NCBI GenBank assembly: GCA_938017975.1
Contig: CALIKQ010000032.1
Location: forward strand, 1 to 64,000
DNA: 64,000 nt
Direction: 5' to 3'
DNA from: an uncultured Pseudomonadales bacterium
Lineage (GTDB): Bacteria; Pseudomonadota; Gammaproteobacteria; Pseudomonadales; Azotimanducaceae
The notes under the pieces were generated by a model. It was not told the DNA's origin. It searched no databases and worked only from the letters and a program-made list of their open reading frames with translations. Position numbers and translations under genes: made by a program. This document shows positions 46,242-55,142 of the stretch, one piece after another; positions within the stretch are counted from its first letter, which is position 1; each line of letters starts with the position of its first letter.

Positions 46242-47540
46242 ATGTCCGAACTGCTTGAACTTTCTACCGGCATCCTCGACGGACGATTAAGTCCAGATGA
46301 GACAGGTCCGGTAAACCGCATTAATTTCCAACTCTCCTCCATCAGCGAGCGAATCGCTGTGGTTGAAGCATTCTCCCACTGCATTGTCTTCGAAACGGAC
46401 GATGGCCTGTTGGGTTTTGATACCTCCAGCGTTCAGGGCGGGGATCGGGTCGTCTCTGCGATCAGAAAATGGCGCGAGACGCCCTTTCACACCTTGATCT
46501 ACACACACGGGCACATCGACCACGTTGGAGGCTGTGGCGCTTTTATGGCGAGTGCTGAAGCGCACGGACATCAACATCCTCGTTTAGTCGGTCATGAAAA
46601 CATTAAAGCGCGATTCGATCGCTATCAAAGCACCGATGGCTACAACGCGGTTATCAATCGTCGTCAGTTCGGACAATTTTCAAGGCGGGGCTACGAGGTC
46701 GGAGGAGACAATCAATTTTTACCAAGCACCACTCAGGCGCCAGATCTTACTTACAGTAGTCAAATGACATTAGATATCGGGGGCCTTTCGGTTGAACTTA
46801 ATCATGCAAAAGGCGAAACCGATGATCACACCTGGGGATGGATTCCGGCGCACCGGGCGATCTGCGCTGGCGATTTTTTCATTTGGTGCTTCCCGAACGC
46901 AGGCAATCCTCAAAAGGTTCAACGTTATCCTGCCGAGTGGGCAAGGGCCATGCGTGCTATGGCAAAAAAGGACGTCGAACTTTTGCTACCCGCTCATGGA
47001 CTGCCCATTGTAGGGGAAAAACGCATAAAGACAGCGCTTACAGATGTTGCTGATGCACTCGAATATTTAGTCAGCGAAACGCTCACGAGGATGAATGAGG
47101 GTGCCAAACTCGATGAAATTGTCCAAGAAGTTCGAATAGACCCGGCTGAACTTGAAAAGCCCTATCTCAGGCCCACCTATGACGAGCCAGAATTTGTTAT
47201 TCGTAATATTTGGAGAATGTATGGTGGCTGGTACGATGGCAATCCTGCGCACCTCAAACCCGCGCCAGAGAAAACCCTCGCCTTAGAGCTTGCTCAACTC
47301 GCTGGCGGCGCTCGCAATTTAGCCGATCGCGCCTTGGCGCTTTCGTCAGAAGACCCGAGGCTTGCTTGCCATCTTGCTGAACTTGCAGTGCAAGCTGCAC
47401 CCACCGATGTAACCGCTCACGAGATTAGAGCCGCGGTTTATCAGGGCCGTCGAGCTATAGAAACTTCTTTGATGGCCAAGGGTATCTATGGCGCCGCGGC
47501 GAATGAATCGCTCGCCATTATCGATAACAACACCGATTAA
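46242..47540 (+). CDS. Metallo-beta-lactamase-fold hydrolase with alkylsulfatase-type dimerisation domain
   Basis: 432 residues. The metal motif is THGHIDHVGG, and further ligands are in NHAKGETDDHTWG, CAGDFF and LLPAHGLP. The C-terminal part has YGGWYDGNPAHL, the hallmark of the dimerisation domain of SdsA1-type alkylsulfatases. It lacks a signal peptide and the SCP2-like third domain, so a cytoplasmic hydrolase of unknown ester is more likely than a secreted SDS hydrolase. It stands 94 bases after the GST gene, possibly the same operon. Confidence 0.86.
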   Translation: MSELLELSTGILDGRLSPDETGPVNRINFQLSSISERIAVVEAFSHCIVFETDDGLLGFDTSSVQGGDRVVSAIRKWRETPFHTLIYTHGHIDHVGGCGAFMASAEAHGHQHPRLVGHENIKARFDRYQSTDGYNAVINRRQFGQFSRRGYEVGGDNQFLPSTTQAPDLTYSSQMTLDIGGLSVELNHAKGETDDHTWGWIPAHRAICAGDFFIWCFPNAGNPQKVQRYPAEWARAMRAMAKKDVELLLPAHGLPIVGEKRIKTALTDVADALEYLVSETLTRMNEGAKLDEIVQEVRIDPAELEKPYLRPTYDEPEFVIRNIWRMYGGWYDGNPAHLKPAPEKTLALELAQLAGGARNLADRALALSSEDPRLACHLAELAVQAAPTDVTAHEIRAAVYQGRRAIETSLMAKGIYGAAANESLAIIDNNTD

Positions 47541-47709
47541 TCAGGACGATGGTTTTAAAGCCGCTTTCAATTTAACCAATCGCGTCCGGGGACATTGAGC
47601 CAGTGGGCCTGGTAGTCGATTGCTCAAGACCAAAGGCCAGAACGCCTAAGCAGAGGGATAAGCGGAACAAGACCGTTTCTGATGACCGCCCTTGCGTTTT
47701 TACTGTTTA

Positions 47710-48279
47710 TCAGGAAACACTCTGCCGGCCTTGAACCCATCGATAGGCCCGGCCGCCCGCAGCAAGCAGTGCAAAGAACACGAAAGCACCTAAAGTATCA
47801 CCAATAACATAAAGTAAGATAAGCGGCGTAACCTCACCTTCTGAGAAACCGCCCATCACCAAAATCAAAGGAATCGACAAACCATTGATGACAGCCGCAA
47901 CCAGCGCGATCAGCATTAAGCTACGCCACTGAGAAACCAACTGAGATCGAGGTTCAATCCGATACCCTGCAAGCTGAAAGATCTTAAAGGCGAGGTAGGC
48001 GCAAAGTGCGCCTGAAGTCCCTGTGAAGTAAGCACCTGGGTATTCAAAAAGAAGAACCAGGATAGTACTGGCGATCAGAAGCATGGGGATTGCCCGCGCG
48101 CCTAACAGAAAGATACTTAACACCCTGACGCCATGCGGTAAAAAAACTAAGCTTGCCAGCTCAGTGTAAGCCCCGCCAATGACCAAGTTTTGTATCGGCA
48201 TCACGAGATAGAAAGTAAGAAGATAGGCAACCAAATAGGCCACAGCAATTAGGGCTCCCTCCTGCGCGTACTCCTTCAT
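47710..48279 (-). CDS. Unknown polytopic membrane protein
   Basis: 189 residues with about five to six membrane segments and a conserved-looking VFLPHGVRVLSIFLLG segment, vaguely like MASE1-type sensory membrane domains but without any output domain. It begins inside the stop codon of the 86-codon frame upstream (ATGA, 48276-48279). I do not recognise the function. Confidence 0.7.
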   Translation of the reverse strand: MKEYAQEGALIAVAYLVAYLLTFYLVMPIQNLVIGGAYTELASLVFLPHGVRVLSIFLLGARAIPMLLIASTILVLLFEYPGAYFTGTSGALCAYLAFKIFQLAGYRIEPRSQLVSQWRSLMLIALVAAVINGLSIPLILVMGGFSEGEVTPLILLYVIGDTLGAFVFFALLAAGGRAYRWVQGRQSVS

Positions 48280-48536
48280 CGGAGCTTACACCCACGCATA
48301 AGATTGCCGCAGAGAGGTTTGAAAATCACCGTTCCAGCTTCTTTAAAAAGTTCGTTTGGCAGGGCTATTCTCGATAACGCTTTTTTTAGCAATGCTTTGT
48401 ATGGCAATGCTTTATATGGCAGGGTTTTAATTGACAAAGCTGTGACCAGGGTGGTGCTCTGATTTGGACATACAAAAAGTCCTACCAGAAAAATGAGCGC
48501 GTCCACGTTGTCAGAAAATTCAAATCGATCCATCAT
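48276..48536 (-). CDS. Small unknown protein with a five-residue repeat
   Basis: 86 residues. The middle part repeats with a period of five residues (IKTLP, YKALP, YKALL, KKALS, RIALP), encoded by 15-base units. The pattern has AL together every five residues, not the AxL of pentapeptide-repeat proteins. It is ATGA-coupled on both sides, to the 63-residue gene upstream and to the membrane protein downstream, which is the best argument that it is translated. There is no strong ribosome binding site of its own. Confidence 0.45.
   Translation of the reverse strand: MMDRFEFSDNVDALIFLVGLFVCPNQSTTLVTALSIKTLPYKALPYKALLKKALSRIALPNELFKEAGTVIFKPLCGNLMRGCKLR
48361..48450. repeat. Degenerate 15-bp tandem repeat, about six units
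   Basis: Units at 48361, 48376, 48391, 48406, 48421 and 48436 are each 15 bases long. The copies at 48391 and 48406 differ at one base and the others are more diverged. The repeat lies inside the 86-codon frame and keeps it open, giving a five-residue peptide repeat. Confidence 0.75.
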
Positions 48537-48724
48537 TTTTTCTTTGATGACCGACCCCCTTTAGAGGGTTTTTTTCCACGAGGCGTTTTAGCGCCACCCG
48601 AAGCTTTTTTTCGGGCGGCTATAAATGCTGCCTTGATCGCTCTTAACTTTTTGTCCTTCCGGGCTTCAAGATGCGGATCCTTTGCCTTTTCAAACGGAAT
48701 AACTTTTTGTTCCAATCTAATCAT
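48533..48724 (-). CDS. Small lysine-rich basic protein
   Basis: 63 residues, about a third lysine or arginine. The C-terminal half is like a histone H1 tail (KKASGGAKTPRGKKPSKGG) and the N-terminal half is a probable amphipathic helix. Such proteins usually bind nucleic acid or ribosomes. That is inference only. AGAGGA lies directly before the ATG, closer than ideal. Its TGA overlaps the next ATG. The skewed composition alone could produce a false ORF, so confidence is moderate. Confidence 0.55.
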   Translation of the reverse strand: MIRLEQKVIPFEKAKDPHLEARKDKKLRAIKAAFIAARKKASGGAKTPRGKKPSKGGRSSKKK

Positions 48725-48861
48725 TCCTCTGCTCGAGGCGACCCCCGAGTCTCAGCCGCGCATCATGTTGTCTAAACCCGTCTATAATCCACCACCTTGA
48801 CACGATTCACAATGATTTCACGACTAAATCTGCCTGGTCGTCAATTCCTCCAAACACCCTC

Positions 48862-48867
48862 TATAAT
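48862..48867 (+). promoter_or_regulatory. Possible -10 box (TATAAT) for the NTF2-like gene
   Basis: A perfect TATAAT lies 48 bases before the ATG at 48916. No good -35 is seen at 16-18 bases upstream. The same nonamer TCTATAATC also occurs at 48781-48789. Confidence 0.3.
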
Positions 48868-48915
48868 CATTCTCATAGGCTTTATATTCCGCAACCTAAT
48901 TCAGAGGCCCGTCCA

Positions 48916-49368
48916 ATGACTTTCAACACGCTTAACTATCAGATGATCTTGATGCTCCTGCTTACTGGGATTCCAATATGGGCGAGTGGCGACGAGCCAG
49001 AAACCGCAGCTATTAAGGTGCTTGATCAATTTATGACAGCCTTTAATGCCCGAGACACGGAAGCTTGGAGCGATACGCTACACTACCCCCACGTCCGTTT
49101 CGCAAGCCAGACCGTCAAAGTCTACCCAGATCCAGCGTCGTTTAAGCGTACTTTGCGTTTCCCCAGCCTAATCGAATCGGGTTGGCATCATTCGGCCTGG
49201 ACACAACGATCTGTAACGATGGCATCACCCGAAAAAGTTCATATCGAAACTGAGTTCGAGCGTTTCAACGATCAGAATGAATCGATCGGACGTTTTCAAT
49301 CTCTGTATATCGTGACAAAAATGAATGGGAACTGGGGGATACAGGCCCGGTCAAGTCTCGCCCCATAG
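48916..49368 (+). CDS. Exported NTF2-like (SnoaL-type) protein
   Basis: 150 residues with a signal peptide (hydrophobic MILMLLLTGIPIWA, cleavage near ASG). The mature part has the NTF2/SnoaL start pattern AAIKVLDQFMTAFNARDTEA followed by WSDTLHYPHVRF and ends in a strand-rich region with GNWGIQARS. The fold can bind a small ligand or be an enzyme, and no function is shown by the context. AGAGG is before the ATG. Confidence 0.72.
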   Translation: MTFNTLNYQMILMLLLTGIPIWASGDEPETAAIKVLDQFMTAFNARDTEAWSDTLHYPHVRFASQTVKVYPDPASFKRTLRFPSLIESGWHHSAWTQRSVTMASPEKVHIETEFERFNDQNESIGRFQSLYIVTKMNGNWGIQARSSLAP

Positions 49369-49597
49369 CCTTTTTGCGCAGATTGCTGAGGGAATCACAA
49401 CTCCTAAGTCGAGATTCATCAGTGCCGCAGTCAAGCCCGTTGACGCTAACATTGCCACCGCCAACCGGCGTCGGGCTGTAAAGCCCTGTCAACCTCTGCG
49501 GCTATGTGCGACACCCACCCTGTCTCCGCAGGTGCGCGGTTGTATTGCTGAGAGAGCTTGCGGCGTCACTGTAAGATGCAACCGCGGTGATCTCCCG

Positions 49598-49804
49598 TTA
49601 TCGACGCTCAAGGTCGGAAATCACCATGTCATCCGTCATATTCGCCATCTTAACTGCTGCTTCGATCGCTTGCTGCATCAGAGCACCATGGTCAGTTCGC
49701 TCGGTGGTCTTTACGGTGAGGAGGTACGATGCATAAATTCTTGAAGCAGCATGGAAAATTGCTGTTTCGCTGTCCTCAAGGTGGACATAGATTTTCTTAT
49801 TCAT
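49598..49804 (-). CDS. Small unknown protein
   Basis: 68 residues from the ATG at 49804 (MNKKIYVHLEDSETAIFHAA). The frame extends further up but with poor coding character. It looks like a compact helical protein with EAAVKMANMTDDM near the end. I do not recognise it. The absence of a strong ribosome binding site keeps this tentative. It has no operon partner within 180 bases on this strand. Confidence 0.4.
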   Translation of the reverse strand: MNKKIYVHLEDSETAIFHAASRIYASYLLTVKTTERTDHGALMQQAIEAAVKMANMTDDMVISDLERR

Positions 49805-49985
49805 TGATCGGACAACTCCATTAAAACTGAGCAACGATACGCGCACCCACTGAACCACCTCACACCTAGGCGGCGATAACCCCTTTTGCCTTCGCAAATG
49901 ACTTTATTGACAGGCCAAAAGGGCGAGGCCTACTTTAATCCCTTGGGACTCAATCAACAAGCCGCCAGACAAATCGGCTCAGATT

Positions 49986-50867
49986 CTACTGATCAATGGT
50001 CATTTGATCGAGCTGACCCTGGGTAATCTGCTCAGTATCAATCTCGTTAATACTCTCAGGCGCGATGACCATAAAAACAAAAAACAAAAACGTCTCAACC
50101 AAATGCCAATGGCGTATATTCAGTTGGCCAAAGTGGTGATGACAAAGAGAAGCAAACACCACGATAAAATAAATGGTGAACGCAAAGACAAGCGTCAAAA
50201 CATTTTGGGCCGTTAAGATCGCAGTCCATTCAGCAAACTCGAGGCGTTCTAGTCCAACAAAGTACTCATAAACAAGAAACCCTGTGAGCAGCAAAACTGC
50301 GTTTAAGCTAGCGGATTGCGAACGTTCAAAAATCGAGGTTGATGCATCTAAGACGCAAAAAATCGCGGCAAAAGCGCAGAGCGCAATGGCAAGATTGAGC
50401 GGCTCCCAAAACTGATGGAGCTGCGCGCTCTCAAGAGACCCCAAGACAATTCCGAGGGGTAATGACAATGCGATGAACAAAACCAAGAGCAACGCCCAAA
50501 GACTAGGCCGTGCAAATACATGGGTGAATTCCAGTTTGGCGTTGATTCCGAGCGCCGCAAGGCAGCCCCCGGCAAGCGCCGCAATTAACCCACCAAGAAC
50601 GAAAGGATGCTCATAACGCAAACCGACAGAGATAAAAAACGCCGATAGTAATAAACCAAAGGGCAGCGGAACATACCGACAAAACAAACCAAAGCTCATA
50701 CCCAAACCGATACGGCAGTAAAGAGCCATGACCAGTGTCGGCAGTGCAAACGCTAAAAATACAACGCCGTTGTGTGCAGTTACGTAGATGCCACCGTTTT
50801 TAATAAAGCCGAGAACGACAACCGCAAAAAAAACCGCCGCTAATGTTTTACGTTTCCAGTGCGTCAT
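49986..50867 (-). CDS. Unknown polytopic membrane protein
   Basis: 293 residues with about eight membrane segments and a short acidic C-terminal tail. A histidine-rich SLCHHHFGQLNIRHWH loop precedes the last segment and might bind a metal. No family recognised. It is divergent from the caspase-like gene, with a 219-base spacer that shows no clear promoter boxes. Confidence 0.72.
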   Translation of the reverse strand: MTHWKRKTLAAVFFAVVVLGFIKNGGIYVTAHNGVVFLAFALPTLVMALYCRIGLGMSFGLFCRYVPLPFGLLLSAFFISVGLRYEHPFVLGGLIAALAGGCLAALGINAKLEFTHVFARPSLWALLLVLFIALSLPLGIVLGSLESAQLHQFWEPLNLAIALCAFAAIFCVLDASTSIFERSQSASLNAVLLLTGFLVYEYFVGLERLEFAEWTAILTAQNVLTLVFAFTIYFIVVFASLCHHHFGQLNIRHWHLVETFLFFVFMVIAPESINEIDTEQITQGQLDQMTIDQ

Positions 50868-51086
50868 GATCCCTAATCGGATTGTGGTACTTAGATTTTT
50901 TCACTTTATGATGTTAGCCACAAGAATCCAAATGGCCCAGAGGCGCTGATGCTGCCACCGTACCCATCGATCCAAAGCTCCCGAAAACAATCACCCGTTC
51001 AAGGTCAAGCAAAGGAATTCGGACCTTCTTCAACAAGGCTCTAGTAACTTGCGGTAATTTTGCGCAGAATTCTCAAAGGGGGCACC

Positions 51087-53711
51087 GTGACTTCGAAATC
51101 TATATCCATCCTGTTTATCATCGTGACGATCATCGGAATCGCCACAACTGCTGTGGCCAATACCCGAGGAATCAGCGTTCAGGTTAGAGCCTCGGAAGCC
51201 ATCAACGCCCCCGTCCTTGAAAACGTTGATCTTTACCAACAAAGTTATGCGCTTGTTATCGGTATTGATGAATACACCAACGGATGGCCACGGCTCAGCA
51301 ACGCCGTTAAGGACGCAAGATTAGTCGCCAAAGCGCTCGAAGAAAAAAACTTCAGCGTCGATCTTCATGAAAACCTGACGTCCGCAGAACTGGCACAAGT
51401 TTTCAAACGGTTTTTTATCCTCAAAGGAGAGCAGCCTGAAGCTCGACTTTTTGTCTGGTACGCGGGGCACGGCGCTACCGTGGACGGAGAAGGCTACCTT
51501 GTTCCAGCAGATGCCCCAGTCATTCAGGCTGGGTCCGCTTTTAAATTTTCATCGGTGGCGCTGCGGGATTTTGGCACTTTCATGCGCCAGTCAGTCTCAA
51601 AACACGTCTACGCGGTATTCGATTCTTGTTTCGCAGGCACAGTATTTACCGCCCAGCGCGCAATGCCTCCGGCGGCGATAACGCGAGCGACCACGCTACC
51701 AGTGCGTCAATTCCTCACTTCTGGGGATGCCGATCAAACCGTCTCCGATGACGGACAGTTTCGGGACCTGTTCATCAGGGCCATTACGGGTGCTGAAAAT
51801 TCCGATGCAAATGGCGATGGCTACCTCACAGCCAGCGAAATTGGCATGTATCTCGGCGATCGAATTACCAACCTTACTGAGGCAGCGCAGACGCCGCGCT
51901 ATGGAAAACTCAGAGATCGGGATTTTGACAGAGGCGATTTTGTGTTTGTGCTCCCTGAAACTGCAGGATCACAAAACCCGTCCTCCAGCCCAGCAGAGGT
52001 TGTTTTTTGGGAATCTCTTCAAGGCGATCCATCACCTGAAGAATTACTCGCATATATCAGCGCCTACCCCAATGGCTTGTTTACCAATCTCGCAAAAATC
52101 AAACTGGGTTTGCTGGAGGGTGATCTTGCGCCGACCGATCGGCTCAGGCCAGAAATTGTCCTTACCCCCGAGCGTCAACAATACAGAGTTAAAGCACCCA
52201 CCGAGGTCAGAGAAGGCCCTAGCAACCAGACTCAGGGTATCGTGCGGTTGAACGCCGGAGAAGTTGTTCTAGGGATTGGCTCTGCGTCGATGCCGGAACC
52301 CTGGTTATCCATCGCAAGAGACGGCGTAATCTTGGGTTACGTTGCCAGACCTCTTCTAACGCCAACAAACCCACAGCCTGAGGTTACGTTTTTTTCAAGT
52401 CCAAAATCAGCACCTCGGGCTTCGTCAAGAGCGCCGGGTTCACCAGACACTTTGGCGCCAAGCTTCAACGATCGTTTTAGCCAAACCTTAGACGCGCTTC
52501 TAGAAAACTCGGATAAGATAGAATCCAAAACGGTCAAGGCGCTGCCCGACGCGCCAACTTTTCGGGATCTACCAAACCTCGACGATGCGCGCCCAACCTC
52601 GCAGTCCGAGGACCGTTCAAAAGGCAATCAAGTTTCCAGATCTGAGACCAGCAGTCCTCAAAGTGACGACTTGGATGTGGTTCCATCGCCGACAGTGTCT
52701 GCGCCTAAGCCCACTGAAGCCGTCCTGACGGCGAAAAACGAAACCTCGGCGGCAACCCGAGAACCTCCCCCGCAATCGACGAGCGAACCCCAAAAAATAT
52801 CCAATATCGGCACCGCTGAGCACTCGCCGCCTGCTCTTGAGCGAGCAGCATCTGAATCAGCCGCCAAGGATCAACACACTGACCCTATTGGGCTGTCTGA
52901 TTCATCAAACACCGCGCTAAAACCTAAAAAAGAGAAAACCTTGGAAAACTCGCGAGGCGATACTCCCCCCGCGGAATCAGCTGGCCAGAACAAACCTGAC
53001 CAAGCAGGCCAACAGCTTGCATCTGAACTGGCAAGCCAAGAGCAGGAGAATCATCTCGTAGCCGAAGAAGCATCCAGTGACGCTGTTGCCGACGAATATC
53101 TAGAACCCCAAGCAGGGTCAATCAACGAGAATTGGAATCTTTCCACCCTTGATATTAACGATCCGCCGCAACAGTCGGAAAAGCCTGACCGTAAGATCAC
53201 TGAATTTCTTAGGCGGTATCTGATATCAGCCGCTAAGGGTAACCAGGATGCACAGCTTTCTTTGGGTTACATGTACGAAACCGGCCAAAGGGTTGACCAG
53301 GACATCATAGAGGCGGAGCGGTGGTACACAAAAGCTGCACAACAAAATAACCATCGAGCGATGCTGAGCCTGGCCAATCTTTTGATCAGCAGCGAAGACC
53401 CCATTCGGCAAAAAACAGCGATCAAATGGTACGAAAAAGTTGGCGCGCTCGGGAATGCAGACGCTCAGGAGATCTTGGGCTATCAGTATCAGACCGGCTC
53501 AGTCGTAGAAGCCGATCTAACAGCGGCTACGGCTTGGTACTTGAAGGCGGCGGACCAAGATAGACCAGCAGCGCAAAACAACCTTGCACGCCTATATCAG
53601 CTCGGCCAGGGTGTCGAAAAAGATTTAGATCAAGCCATTTACTGGTACGAGCGAGCGGCAGCGCTTGGGAGCGAGGCAGCTAAAAACAACCTCGAGAAAC
53701 TCCTGCCGTGA
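51087..53711 (+). CDS. Exported caspase-like protein with SH3 and Sel1 repeats
   Basis: 874 residues from a GTG with AAAGGGGG ahead of it. A TTG nine codons earlier is possible. Residues 1-23 are a signal peptide. Residues about 50-290 form a caspase-like (C14) domain with the dyad His128 in YAGHGA and Cys181 in FDSCFAG. A calcium-binding-like loop, DANGDGYLTASE, follows. A bacterial SH3 domain covers about residues 370-425, then a long Ser/Pro/Glu-rich linker to about 700. Four Sel1-type repeats end the protein (SLGYMYETGQ, ILGYQYQTGS, NLARLYQLGQ and a diverged copy). Both catalytic residues are present, so it may be an active periplasmic protease. It faces a Sel1 protein gene one base away. 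Confidence 0.88.
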   Translation: MTSKSISILFIIVTIIGIATTAVANTRGISVQVRASEAINAPVLENVDLYQQSYALVIGIDEYTNGWPRLSNAVKDARLVAKALEEKNFSVDLHENLTSAELAQVFKRFFILKGEQPEARLFVWYAGHGATVDGEGYLVPADAPVIQAGSAFKFSSVALRDFGTFMRQSVSKHVYAVFDSCFAGTVFTAQRAMPPAAITRATTLPVRQFLTSGDADQTVSDDGQFRDLFIRAITGAENSDANGDGYLTASEIGMYLGDRITNLTEAAQTPRYGKLRDRDFDRGDFVFVLPETAGSQNPSSSPAEVVFWESLQGDPSPEELLAYISAYPNGLFTNLAKIKLGLLEGDLAPTDRLRPEIVLTPERQQYRVKAPTEVREGPSNQTQGIVRLNAGEVVLGIGSASMPEPWLSIARDGVILGYVARPLLTPTNPQPEVTFFSSPKSAPRASSRAPGSPDTLAPSFNDRFSQTLDALLENSDKIESKTVKALPDAPTFRDLPNLDDARPTSQSEDRSKGNQVSRSETSSPQSDDLDVVPSPTVSAPKPTEAVLTAKNETSAATREPPPQSTSEPQKISNIGTAEHSPPALERAASESAAKDQHTDPIGLSDSSNTALKPKKEKTLENSRGDTPPAESAGQNKPDQAGQQLASELASQEQENHLVAEEASSDAVADEYLEPQAGSINENWNLSTLDINDPPQQSEKPDRKITEFLRRYLISAAKGNQDAQLSLGYMYETGQRVDQDIIEAERWYTKAAQQNNHRAMLSLANLLISSEDPIRQKTAIKWYEKVGALGNADAQEILGYQYQTGSVVEADLTAATAWYLKAADQDRPAAQNNLARLYQLGQGVEKDLDQAIYWYERAAALGSEAAKNNLEKLLP

Positions 53712-53712
53712 G

Positions 53713-55047
53713 TCAGCGTTTGAGCCGATCGACTCGCGCTTGAGCCGCCTCGACATCGAGCCCAGCCGCTTTCTCAAACAATTCTAAGGCGCGTTTCCGA
53801 TCCTTCTCGACGCCTCGACCTCGATAGTACAACTCTGCCAGTTCAAACGTCGCCAACGGGTGGGCTTGATCAGATGCTTTTTGATACCACTGCGCAGCGA
53901 CCTCGTAGTCTCTGTTCAAACCGCGGCCCGAGCGATAGCGGTCTCCCAACTCTTTTTGCGCAGGAGGGTGCTCCTGTTCCGCAGCCGCTTTGATCCAGCG
54001 AATCGCTTCACTCACGTTTCTTCGATTATCACCCAACCCATCCTCTAAATACCGGGCCAACAATAACTGGGCTTCGAAGTGATTTTCTTCGGCTGCTTTG
54101 ATCAACCACCGCTGGGCTGATTCATAATCTGGCTTCCCCTTCTCGGTTAATCCACCCGACTCATGGACAAGGGCAAGTGCCAAGAACGCGGCACCATATC
54201 CAGCCTCAAGGGCAACCGATAGTTCGGCAACTGCATCGGAGTGGCGTCCAGAGGCGAATAAAGCTCTGGCATATTGAATCTGAAAGCGAATAACCCGGGG
54301 AAAGTCTCGAATGGCGTTGTTACAAACAGGCACCGCCTTAAGGTAATCAATTTGACTGATTCCAATACTCTGAGCGCTCGGAGACTCTGCTATGCCAGCA
54401 AGTTCATCGCATTCATGCGCGTCGGGCACAGAGGCTCTGAGAGCGCTGCGTGTTGCCTGGTTCACCCGCGAGGTAACCTCAAGTCCGTCTCGAACTTGAA
54501 AGACTGCAATCGCTTCACGGGTTGCTATATCAAGCTCCCCAGACTGTGGCGTCTTTGGAAAGCCTACTTGGAACAGCAGCGACTGCACTTCGCGTACTTT
54601 CAAAGTTTCAGCCCGATCGATGGCCGCAGCGCGCTCACGTTGCGCCTGTTGCTGTTGGAATTCTAATGCTTCGGCTTCGGCTTCGGCTTTACTTCTCAGC
54701 GTTAACAGCAAATCGGTTGCTTCTTGATAGTACCTCCCCTCACGGCCGGCCTCACTCAGATAACGCAATAAGCTGTTTTGAGCTCTGAGCGCATTCCCTG
54801 TTTCATTCAGCGATCTGGCCTCTAGGAAGTACAAAGCGGAGGGAATCTCAATGCCCAGAGCACGAATCTGAGGGATCAGTTCAATGATCCCTACATGATC
54901 GTTAACCTCTATGAGGCGGGTCAACTCCGCCAGCAAAAGATCAGACTGAACTTCAACCGGTAGTTCATTTGCAGGGGTGCTTTGTTGCGCCAACGCCCCA
55001 GTCATGACCAAAACCTGCAACAAGATGGTTAATAAAACTCGCACCAA
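53713..55047 (-). CDS. Exported peptidoglycan-binding and Sel1-repeat protein
   Basis: 444 residues. The signal peptide is about residues 1-20. A coiled-coil segment (about 120-150, rich in Glu/Ala/Gln) is followed by a peptidoglycan-binding type 1 domain (EVQSLLFQVGFPKTPQSGEL, then IAVFQVRDGL). After a tetratricopeptide-like stretch come four Sel1 repeats near the C-terminus (LLARYLEDGLGDNRR, ELGDRYRSGRGLNRD, ELAELYYRGRGVEKD). This is a scaffold type, probably in the periplasm. It converges on the caspase-like gene with one base between stop codons. Confidence 0.85.
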   Translation of the reverse strand: MVRVLLTILLQVLVMTGALAQQSTPANELPVEVQSDLLLAELTRLIEVNDHVGIIELIPQIRALGIEIPSALYFLEARSLNETGNALRAQNSLLRYLSEAGREGRYYQEATDLLLTLRSKAEAEAEALEFQQQQAQRERAAAIDRAETLKVREVQSLLFQVGFPKTPQSGELDIATREAIAVFQVRDGLEVTSRVNQATRSALRASVPDAHECDELAGIAESPSAQSIGISQIDYLKAVPVCNNAIRDFPRVIRFQIQYARALFASGRHSDAVAELSVALEAGYGAAFLALALVHESGGLTEKGKPDYESAQRWLIKAAEENHFEAQLLLARYLEDGLGDNRRNVSEAIRWIKAAAEQEHPPAQKELGDRYRSGRGLNRDYEVAAQWYQKASDQAHPLATFELAELYYRGRGVEKDRKRALELFEKAAGLDVEAAQARVDRLKR

Positions 55048-55142
55048 CAGAATATCCCCCTATCTTTTTCCCGAACCCATCTTAACAGACTGCCTTAACA
55101 GATTGACGTCGGAATGCACCTATCGGAACGTTTAACGCAGGC

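Noticed and set aside
48361-48450. CRISPR array or pentapeptide-repeat protein
   Set aside because: The units are 15 bases long without spacers, and the encoded repeat has adjacent AL residues instead of the AxL pattern of pentapeptide-repeat proteins.
49473-49486. Short GC-rich hairpin in the 49369-49597 spacer as an RNA gene
   Set aside because: Only five pairs with a four-base loop, with no promoter or T-run; too little to call an RNA.
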